From Candidatus Latescibacterota bacterium (GTDB lineage Bacteria > JAAXHH01 > JABIQT01): 11,318 bases of DNA. The DNA is taken from positions 1 to 11,318 of the forward strand of contig JABIQT010000372.1 in assembly GCA_018667995.1 (NCBI GenBank). The letters run 5' to 3'. The translations under genes were made by a program, and so were the position numbers. The notes beneath the pieces are model-generated. The model worked only from the letters and a program-made list of their open reading frames with translations. It was not told the DNA's origin and ran no database searches. Positions 1 to 7,200 of this stretch are shown here, piece by piece (position 1 is the stretch's first letter; each line of letters opens with the position of its first letter).

Positions 1-630
1 AACGTAGGCAGTCATTCCATCACGTTTACAGTGAGTGATGGAAACGGAGGAACAGACTCTGAAGTCGTTCAGATAACTGTCGCGGAAAGCTCTTCCTCTA
101 ACTCCGGTCCTATTCTTGCTTCGGTGGGATCAAAATCGGTGGTCGCTGGGTCGTCCTTGTCGATCATCTTGTCGGCGTCTGATGTTGACGGGGACGCTCT
201 CAGCTACTCAGTATCCGGCAATCCCGCAGGTTCTTCCCTTTCTGGAACGACGTTCTCCTGGACTCCTGAATCCGGAGATGTCGGGACGCATAACGTCACT
301 TTCTCCGTGAGTGATGGGAACGGAGGATCGGATTCAGAGGTCGTCCAGATCACCGTTGAAGGGGTGCAGAACTCTAATCCAGTTCTTGCGAGCATCGGTC
401 CTCAATCAGTAAAAACTGATGGCTCGACGCTTACCATCACCTTGTCGGCGACCGACTCCGATGGGGACGTACTCACTTATACGGTGTCGGGCAATCAATC
501 GGGATCGGCACTTTCCGGCTCGGAGTTCTCTTACACACCTCTGGCATTAGACACCGGTACCGTCCCTGTCACGTTCACCGTGAGCGACGGGAACGGTGGT
601 TCGGACTCAGAGGTCGTCCAGATCACGGTG
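1..630 (+). repeat. Tandem Ig-like repeats of about 91-92 codons
   Basis: Three copies lie at 1-84 (only the C-terminal part), 109-357 and 376-630. The motif VSDGNGG(T/S)DSEVVQITV starts at 31, 307 and 580, giving periods of 276 and 273 bases. The last two copies share almost the same bases over DSEVVQIT. Each unit has an SDG turn and a DxDGD segment typical of calcium-dependent bacterial Ig/cadherin-like (He_PIG-type) domains. More copies probably lie upstream. The units likely form a rigid extracellular stalk. Confidence 0.85.
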
Positions 631-3600
631 AGCGTTGGAAACCTGGCACCCGTACCTCAGGCAATCAACGCGGTCACATCCGAAGATCAAGCAACAGAGA
701 TTCAACTCTCAGCGACTGATCCCGATGGCGATGCGGTCTATTTCTTACTCTCGACTCAGCCGAGTCACGGATCAGCGTCGCTGTCCGGGGACGTTCTTAC
801 ATACACTCCAAATCCTGACTACGCTGGACTCGACACAGTTGGCTATGCAGCCACAGATAGTTCACTGACATCAGAGATTGAGTTTATCGTCATTGATGTG
901 ACCCAAGTCAACGATGCGCCGTCACTGCCATCACAAGTGACAGAGGTGAATGAGGACGAGACGCTTCTACTGGTGCTCTCCGTTTTCGATCCAGACGGAG
1001 ATGAAACTTCCCTCCGTCTCGTTGTCGCGCCCGATCATGGATCAGTTGAACTTGGCGACAATCAAATAGAGTACACACCTGCTTCAGAGTATTCCGGACC
1101 AGACAGTCTGCAATTGGCTGTGTCCGACGGTCAAATCGAGTCCTCGGCTTGGATCTCAATCAATGTCCTGTCTGTCAATGATCCTCCGGTTTTCCACGCT
1201 GTGACAACTGAGTTTGCGATCGAAGAACTCGATACGCTGCGGATTGTCCTAGAGACTTCGGATCCTGAGGAGAAGGTGTTGGGATTGAGGGTAGTCACCG
1301 CCCCCGTAGGCCTGGAAATGGAGTTTGGCATCGTCACATGGGTCCCTGATGCGACTCAGGCAGGTGAATATGAAATAGTGTTTGAGGTCCTTGACCTAAA
1401 AGGTGGCAGTAGCACGATCACGTTTTCTGTCGAGGTCGCCAACGTCAACCAGCCGCCGACGATCGAGGTGGAGAGCAGGCTAGTGTTCCATGAGGGGGAA
1501 AGTGGAGGCTATGTAGTCAAGGTAAACGACGTCGATGACGATCCTGTCACCCTGAACTTTGAAGCGGATAACGAGGGTATATCGATCCAAGACAGCGTGA
1601 TTACCTGGACCCCGGATTTCGAGGCTGCCGGAGAATGGCAAGCGACCTTAACGGCAGGTGATGGCCTGGCAGAGACGATCGTTCAACTGAGGTTGGTTGT
1701 GGTCAATGTGAATCGGCCACCAACTGCAGATCCCGTGGTCCCACAGAGCATCGACGTTGGTGACACTTTGCGTGTCGAAGTGGTCGCGGAAGACCCAGAT
1801 GGCGATCTGGTAGTTTTCGAGTTGGTTGAGAGCTACGCAGGCCTTTCAATGGAAGAGAACATTCTTACATGGGTCCCCGTGCTGGATCAAAGAGGAGATC
1901 GAGAACTCGCAGTCTTGCTAAGCGACGGCGAAGGTGGCGAGAGCACGCTCGTCGTCGTCGTATCGATTAAGGGGAAGATTCCATTAGCTCAGTTCACTGC
2001 CGATACCCAGATCGGACTGGCACCCCTAACCGTTCAGTTCACGGACATATCTGTTGGTCGCATTGACAACTGGTGGTGGGCCTTCGGTGATGGGGGGATC
2101 GGTTTCGAGCAGCATCCAACTCATGTCTACAGCCAACCTGGTGTGTATTCAGTCGACTTGCGTGCGAGTAATGATGATGGAGTTGCCTACGACACGCTTG
2201 AAGTGACGGCCCTCGAGGCAACAATCTATATCGGGTCCGCGCCTGAGTTAGCGGGTCCCACACCTACACTCGAAGTCGCTGCTAACCATTATCAGAGCGA
2301 ATCCGTCTCGATTCGAGCGTCGTTCACCCTGGATGGCGTAGAGTGGCGACCTGCGACAGTCGATCCTACCCGGGTTGAAGGATCGGCCAACGTCGTGTGG
2401 CGCTTCACTGAAGACGTGATGGAGCGGGGGGAATACGACGTTCGCATCGCATTTCAGCCCGAAGTAGAGCTCGGCCTGTCCGATACCGTCGCTTTCCATG
2501 TGAGTACCGTTGGACCCTCAATTGTCGAGGTGACTGGAGACTATGGCGGTCTGGAGATGCGCGTCCTCTTCGACAGGGAAGTGGTCATCGGTGACGGGAC
2601 ACAGTTCGAGCTTGAGGGGCTCGACGTCGAAGAAGTAATTCAGGAAGCGCCCGATGTAATTCGACTGCGGCTAAGCACTCCTCTGCCAGAGGGGGAACTG
2701 ACGCTGACGGCGCGTGAAGTGCTCGACGAGTTGGACGGTTCTGGAGGGGGGCGCTTTTCGTTCGTGCCGATGAACTCACCCCCAAGTGTTCGTATTGCAG
2801 AGGTGGAGCAGGCCGAGGCGGGGGAGTGGAACTTCTCCGTGGCCATCGAAGACGTGCAGAGTAATTCTGTCCAGCTGTCGGTTGAGTATCAGATCGGCAA
2901 TGACTGGATCTCCATCGATTTGGGAGGTCCTTTTGAGCCTGGCGAGCATTCACTGACATGGATTCCAACTGGCGACGTTTTGGGCTACCAGGGGGATCTC
3001 CTGGTTCGCATGTGGGGCACGGATATTGAGATGGGAGAAGTCGTCTCGATCGAGGTGGTAGTCGATCTCAACGATGCCCCGTTGCTTTCAAGCCTCACCA
3101 TTCCAGAGCCCCTCTCACGTCTGGTAGAAGTCGAATTTGAGGGATCAGATTCGGAAGCCGACAGCATCCATGTGGTTTTTGAATACGCTGTCGGTAGTGA
3201 ATGGTTCCAGGTGGACCCCGATGACATTTCTGTCAATCGTCAAGGCGATGGGTTTTCCGGAGTCATTTCGTGGGACACATTCGCTGAATTTGGCTATGGC
3301 GAGTTTCCCTCTGTTGCCATTCAGCTCTCCGCTGCGGATCTCGACACCACTTTTCTCGACACCGTCGTTACGATCCGCAACCTGGCGGGGGATTACGATG
3401 GAGACGGTCAGATTTCAGCCCCCGACTTGGCTGTATTCACGAGCCATTGGTTAGACGAATCTGCTGATGCGGATCTCGGACCGGCAACTGGTGATCTCCC
3501 ACTGTTGATACCGGAAGGTGATGGCCTATTGAACTTTGAGGATCTCCTTGTTGTCGCCCAGATGTGGAACTGGTCCATTGGGATCATCCCACAAGGGGTC

Positions 3601-4218
3601 GTTGGGAAATCCACAGGAAATGAGAATCTCGCCTTTACAGAACTAACCACCCAAGAGGGACGACTGCGTGTAGTCGTTGATCCATATGGAGCTCTGTCGG
3701 CGGACGTGACTATCCGTCTTCACGGGGAGGATGTAGAGGTCGTGTCGCCGCAGTCCTTCGTAATGAAACGTAGGTCCGAGGGTTTATTGGAGGTCTTCGT
3801 CGGTGCCTTGGACGGTGCCCCATCTCCGTTCTCTGTGACCATCGAGGATCCAACGACCGTTCATGGCGTCACGCGCATCTGGAATACAGACGGCACACTG
3901 CGCACTACAGAATCCTGGAGCTACACCCCTCCGCAGCCACAGGCTACTTCACTCACGGGCAGCTGGCCGAATCCGTTCAATTCCTCGACCACGATCGGCT
4001 TGGAGGTGTCCGACGAATCCTTCCTAACGCTGAACGTATACGATGTCCTTGGTCGGCGGGTGCGGTCACTACTCTCCGACATGCTTCCCGCAGGTGTCCA
4101 CCAAGTTGTGTGGGATGGTCGAGATGACGAAGGGCTATCTGTTGGAAGCGGAATCTACATCGTCCGAATGGTAGCTGACGACGTCATGTCCCTTCAGCGC
4201 GTCCTGCTGCTAAAATGA
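1..4218 (+). CDS. Giant Ig/cadherin-repeat, PKD and dockerin-like surface protein with C-terminal T9SS-type sorting domain (5' end missing)
   Basis: The frame is open from base 1 with no start in view; the GTG at 31 lies inside an Ig repeat, so the true start is upstream. 1405 residues are visible. Modules in order (visible residue numbers): Ig-like tandem repeats 1-210; five more Ig/cadherin-like units 214-659; PKD 660-740 with the WWWAFGDG core; four Ig/FN3/Big_5-like modules 741-1127; dockerin-like EF-hand domain 1131-1191; a beta-rich linker of unknown type 1192-1316; FlgD-Ig/T9SS type A sorting domain 1317-1405. The visible protein is acidic and has no cysteine, as is common in secreted repeat proteins. 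It should be exported through its C-terminal signal and act outside the cell as a stalk or adhesin; no catalytic domain is seen. Its stop overlaps the next start, so it is probably cotranscribed with two lipoprotein genes. Confidence is high for the gene and the sorting domain, low for any ligand. Confidence 0.95.
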   Translation, partial: NVGSHSITFTVSDGNGGTDSEVVQITVAESSSSNSGPILASVGSKSVVAGSSLSIILSASDVDGDALSYSVSGNPAGSSLSGTTFSWTPESGDVGTHNVTFSVSDGNGGSDSEVVQITVEGVQNSNPVLASIGPQSVKTDGSTLTITLSATDSDGDVLTYTVSGNQSGSALSGSEFSYTPLALDTGTVPVTFTVSDGNGGSDSEVVQITVSVGNLAPVPQAINAVTSEDQATEIQLSATDPDGDAVYFLLSTQPSHGSASLSGDVLTYTPNPDYAGLDTVGYAATDSSLTSEIEFIVIDVTQVNDAPSLPSQVTEVNEDETLLLVLSVFDPDGDETSLRLVVAPDHGSVELGDNQIEYTPASEYSGPDSLQLAVSDGQIESSAWISINVLSVNDPPVFHAVTTEFAIEELDTLRIVLETSDPEEKVLGLRVVTAPVGLEMEFGIVTWVPDATQAGEYEIVFEVLDLKGGSSTITFSVEVANVNQPPTIEVESRLVFHEGESGGYVVKVNDVDDDPVTLNFEADNEGISIQDSVITWTPDFEAAGEWQATLTAGDGLAETIVQLRLVVVNVNRPPTADPVVPQSIDVGDTLRVEVVAEDPDGDLVVFELVESYAGLSMEENILTWVPVLDQRGDRELAVLLSDGEGGESTLVVVVSIKGKIPLAQFTADTQIGLAPLTVQFTDISVGRIDNWWWAFGDGGIGFEQHPTHVYSQPGVYSVDLRASNDDGVAYDTLEVTALEATIYIGSAPELAGPTPTLEVAANHYQSESVSIRASFTLDGVEWRPATVDPTRVEGSANVVWRFTEDVMERGEYDVRIAFQPEVELGLSDTVAFHVSTVGPSIVEVTGDYGGLEMRVLFDREVVIGDGTQFELEGLDVEEVIQEAPDVIRLRLSTPLPEGELTLTAREVLDELDGSGGGRFSFVPMNSPPSVRIAEVEQAEAGEWNFSVAIEDVQSNSVQLSVEYQIGNDWISIDLGGPFEPGEHSLTWIPTGDVLGYQGDLLVRMWGTDIEMGEVVSIEVVVDLNDAPLLSSLTIPEPLSRLVEVEFEGSDSEADSIHVVFEYAVGSEWFQVDPDDISVNRQGDGFSGVISWDTFAEFGYGEFPSVAIQLSAADLDTTFLDTVVTIRNLAGDYDGDGQISAPDLAVFTSHWLDESADADLGPATGDLPLLIPEGDGLLNFEDLLVVAQMWNWSIGIIPQGVVGKSTGNENLAFTELTTQEGRLRVVVDPYGALSADVTIRLHGEDVEVVSPQSFVMKRRSEGLLEVFVGALDGAPSPFSVTIEDPTTVHGVTRIWNTDGTLRTTESWSYTPPQPQATSLTGSWPNPFNSSTTIGLEVSDESFLTLNVYDVLGRRVRSLLSDMLPAGVHQVVWDGRDDEGLSVGSGIYIVRMVADDVMSLQRVLLLK
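640..1977 (+). other. Five diverged Ig/cadherin-like units within gene 1
   Basis: Units lie at about 640-921, 922-1188, 1189-1458, 1459-1722 and 1723-1977. Junctions are marked by VNDAP, VNDPP, VNQPP and VNRPP, the usual linker style between tandem-95/VCBS/cadherin-like repeats. DPDGD calcium-ligand-like motifs recur in several units (for example near 721 and 1795). They have diverged far more than the repeats at 1-630, so they are an older duplication. Inferred role: spacer of the surface stalk. Confidence 0.75.
1978..2220 (+). other. PKD domain within gene 1
   Basis: The segment begins PLAQFTADTQIGLAPLTVQFTD and carries the PKD hallmark W-x-FGDG (WWWAFGDGG), followed by HPTHVYSQPGVYSVDLRASN. 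This matches the conserved H-x-Y...G-x-Y-x-V-x-L pattern of PKD domains. It sits between the cadherin-like array and a different set of Ig-like modules. Confidence 0.9.
2221..3381 (+). other. Four further Ig/FN3/Big_5-like modules of gene 1
   Basis: Boundaries by eye are 2221-2508, 2509-2775, 2776-3072 and 3073-3381. The second resembles SbsA/Big_5 bacterial Ig domains, with PSIVEV...LEMRVLFDREV...RLRLSTPLPEGELTLTAREVLDELDG. The third and fourth resemble each other: NSVQLSVEYQIGNDWISID pairs with DSIHVVFEYAVGSEWFQVD, and each has a later TWIP or SWDT strand. They are an internal duplication of an FN3-like unit. No catalytic motif is visible. Confidence 0.55.
3382..3576 (+). other. Dockerin-like EF-hand domain of gene 1
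   Basis: The first loop DYDGDGQISAPD at 3391-3426 has acidic or oxygen ligands at EF-hand positions 1, 3, 5, 7, 9 and 12 (D, D, D, Q, S, D) and is followed by the hydrophobic helix LAVFTSHW. The second half, PEGDGLLNFEDLLVVAQMW, keeps E3, D5, G6, N9 and D12, but position 1 is Ile, so its calcium site is degenerate. The two halves are separated by an ADLGPATGDLP insert. Dockerins bind cohesins; the next gene encodes a cohesin-like domain. Calling this a functional dockerin rather than an EF-hand spacer is inference. Confidence 0.75.
3949..4218 (+). other. FlgD-Ig / T9SS type A C-terminal sorting domain of gene 1
   Basis: Hallmarks in order are PNPFN (3967-3981), LNVYDVLGRRVR (from 4030), AGVHQVVWDGRDDEG (around 4096-4134), SGIYIVRM (from 4147) and the terminal VLLLK followed by the stop. 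This is the conserved layout of the C-terminal domain that targets proteins to the type IX (Por) secretion system in FCB bacteria, also annotated as a FlgD-like Ig domain. It supports outer-membrane translocation and surface attachment or release. No T9SS gene is in the window. Confidence 0.88.
4215..4218 (+). promoter_or_regulatory. ATGA stop/start overlap coupling genes 1 and 2
   Basis: The TGA of gene 1 (4216-4218) overlaps the ATG of gene 2 (4215-4217). No clear Shine-Dalgarno sequence precedes this ATG (upstream bases are GTCCTGCTGCTAAA). This fits translational coupling or re-initiation after gene 1. The ATG is followed directly by a lipoprotein signal peptide, which supports it as the true start. 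Confidence 0.8.
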
Positions 4219-4268
4219 CTTCTTCCAAGTGGTTGCCTCTTGCCCTTGTGGTTAGCCTCGTAGCCTGC
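4215..4268 (+). other. Lipoprotein signal peptide of gene 2
   Basis: MTSSKWLPLALVVSLVAC has a lysine at residue 5, a hydrophobic core and a lipobox L15-V16-A17-C18. Asp follows at +2. The mature chain then runs through a short polar linker (DVPTGNDDN) into the first BACON-type repeat. This predicts Sec export, cleavage by signal peptidase II and lipid anchoring. Confidence 0.9.
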
Positions 4269-7200
4269 GATGTGCCAACGGGGAATGACGACAATCCGCT
4301 CCTATCAGTGGATCCTGGCACGCTGGACTTTGGGACCGAAACGGAGAGTCTCAATCTCAGAATCCAAAATGATGGAACGGGTGAACTGGCCTGGAAGATT
4401 TCCATTCCAGCTACCGACCGCGCCTGGATAAAGACAAGCATGGAGGCCAATGTCATAACGAACGTGCCTGACGTCGTGTCGGTCACCATCGATCGATCGT
4501 TAGCACAAAATGGGTCTCGATCGGTCGATCTCTCGGTTTCGGGACCGGATACTGTAGCGAACGTCATCGTTCTTGCGGTGATCGAACGCCCCGCGGTCTT
4601 GAACGTCGACCAAACTAGCCTGGACTTCGGTGCGACCACCGATAAGAGCCAAATTGGACTTCGCAACTCCGGGGGGGAGAACCTAACCTGGCAAGCAAGC
4701 ACATCGCAGCCATGGATCACGATCACGCCAGAGACTGGTTCGATTGCTCCTGGTGAAGCACGAACAGTCGAAATCTCGATTTCCCGCGAGGGGCAAGTTG
4801 CTGGCGATCTTCCCGGTACGGTGACGATTACATCCAGTGGAGGAGTGCGAGACGTCGATGTGCGAGTGCTCATCTCCGATGCTGGGCGACTCACTCTCTC
4901 AACCAACACTCTTGAGTATGGCGAGAGCCTGACGTCTCTGCAGATGGAAGTGAGCAACACTGGTGACGCCCCACTGGATTGGTCGGCCACTTCCGACCAG
5001 ACGTGGATCTCGTTATCACCCGATAGCGGAACTCTGGGACCCGGCGAGGCACGGTTTGTCACGGTTCTATTGTCTCGGGATGGACAGACGGCTGATCTGC
5101 TTGGGACGATTGAGTTTTCGTCCGATGCTGGTGATGCCTCGGTTTCCGTGGGCGCGCGTTTGCCCACCGTGCCACTGCTATCAGCAACGCCCGCGACTCT
5201 GAACTTCGGGGCGGGGACGAATCGTCTGAACGTGACGCTACAAAATATTGGGGGGACGACCCTCGAGTGGTCGGTGGGATCCAGTGATTCGTGGTTGGTC
5301 CCACTGACTACATCAGGCGCTATTCTGGCTGGCGATACACGAACGATCGTCGTCGAAGTAAGCAGATCAGACTTGTCAGTTTCCACACATCAAGGCAAGC
5401 TGACGTTTTCTACATCCGGCAATGATGTCACACTCGACGCGACGGTGACTGTTCAGGCCGCCCCGGAATTGGGACTGTCCAGCAACTCCATCGAGGTCTC
5501 AGCGGACGAAGATGGGTTCGTGTTACGTATTTCTAACGCCGGAACAGGAACTCTGAACTGGGTCGCGACCCAGACCAGTGCGTGGTTGTCGATAGACAAT
5601 GCAGAGGGCTCAACAAGCGATCTTGCCAATGTGATAACCGGAACTGTTTCGAGGCAGGGGCTGACGGCCAACGAGTACTCGACGAAGATCTTTGTCACCT
5701 CTGATGGTGGCAATGGTGAAATCTTGGTTACGATGTCAGTCGCGGCGCCAGAGGTTCGATTTGCATCGGGCCCCGATGAAGAGCAATCGGCCAACAGCAG
5801 GACCGCAACATTTGAGTTGGCAGCAAAGCGAACATCGGGAGCTGTCGAGTTTTCGACACGACTTGATGGTGGCCAATGGTCGGCTTGGTCTGAAGATCCA
5901 TTCGTTAGTTATGGAGGGCTCGAGGAATCTTCGTCGTTTGGCCTGCATGAGATCGAGGCGCGAGCACGGACGTTTGTAGGTGAGAGTGCGGTCGCGACGC
6001 GCTTCTTTTCGGTTGACGCACTCCAGGGCCCTTCCATACGAATCGCACCGTCCGAAATCGAGATCGATACCGGAGAGAGACTGACGATCCAGGTCGTCCT
6101 CGAGGAGGTGTCTGGTGTTTTGGGTGGGAATGTCATCTTGATCTTCGATCCAGAGAAGGTCAGCGTCACTGACGTGAGTATGTCGCGGCAAGCTGGATCA
6201 CTGGTCGAGGAGACCCCGCAGATTTCTCCATTCATCTCCAACGAGGATGGTCGACTCGTCGTGGGTTTTGCCGCCCCCGGCTTGGATACCGGCATCAACG
6301 GTACTGGCGCAATCATCGATCTGGTGATCGTCGCAACGTCGAACAGTTCAATCGCGATCAGCGGGCAGTCAACGCTCAGAGATCTGGCCAATCAGGATAT
6401 TCCACTGACCATTGGCGCGGAGGCCCGGATTCAGGTTTCCGGACGACAAGGGCCCAGCAGTACGATCCTTTCCCCAATTGACGCCTTGCAGGTAGAGGTA
6501 GGGACAGTGATCCAATTCGAGGGTGTCGCTTCAGATCCTGAGGATGGCCCCCTCGAAGGATCATCGCTGGTATGGTCTTCGGATATAGACGGACAACTTG
6601 GTATTGGTGCTCAACTGAGGTTGTCGTTGACGGTGGGATCTCACAGAATCACGCTCGCTGCAACTGACAGTGATCAAAATACGACCACCACGTCAATCAC
6701 TTTGGCTGTCCAGCCAGCGGCTAACGCTGGGCCAACAGCGAACGCGGGAGCCAACAAAACAGGTCAGGAAGGCGATGCAATATCGTTTGACGGTTCAAGG
6801 TCCACGGATTCCGACGGCATCGTAGCGAGCTACCTGTGGACGTTTGGTGACGGCACAAGTTCGGCAGAAGCATCAGTCAGCCATGTTTTCGCAGATGACG
6901 GCAACTACAGCGTCAGACTGACGGTCACCGATGATTCGGGTGCACAAGGCAGTGATACGATTCAGGTAGCCATTCAGAACGTCGCTCCGGTCGCCCGGAC
7001 GCACGGTCCATACGCTGGCACCGTAGGTGAGCCGATCCAGTTTTCCGGGAGTGTTGAAGATCCCGGGATCAATGACTCACACACTTTCGCGTGGGATTTC
7101 GGAGACGGTACGAGTGGGATCGGCCCGGGTGCTGAGCACACTTTCAATGCTGCAGGCGACTTCAATGCAACGCTCACGGTTACCGACAACGATGGAGGGA

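Noticed and set aside
31-33. GTG as start of gene 1
   Set aside because: It sits inside the conserved VSDGNGG strand of an Ig repeat, and the frame is open and repeat-like from base 1, so the true start is upstream.
1951-1962. GTC trinucleotide run
   Set aside because: It is only about three and a half units and encodes a valine strand of an Ig domain; too short to suggest a variable tract.
4491-4530. GATCGATCG...CGGTCGATC inverted repeat
   Set aside because: The 9-base stem contains a G-U pair, has a 22-base loop, and lies inside the gene 2 coding sequence with no T-run. Chance is likely, given how common GATC-type words are here.
4184-5386. 400-codon open frame on the minus strand
   Set aside because: It lies antisense to the BACON repeats of gene 2. 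Its product is a Ser/Arg/Thr/Pro-rich string without domains, signal peptide or repeat logic, as expected for a shadow frame of a GC-rich gene.
3382-6443. A true cellulosome locus
   Set aside because: No glycoside hydrolase or cellulose-binding module is recognisable, and only one cohesin-like and one dockerin-like domain are seen.
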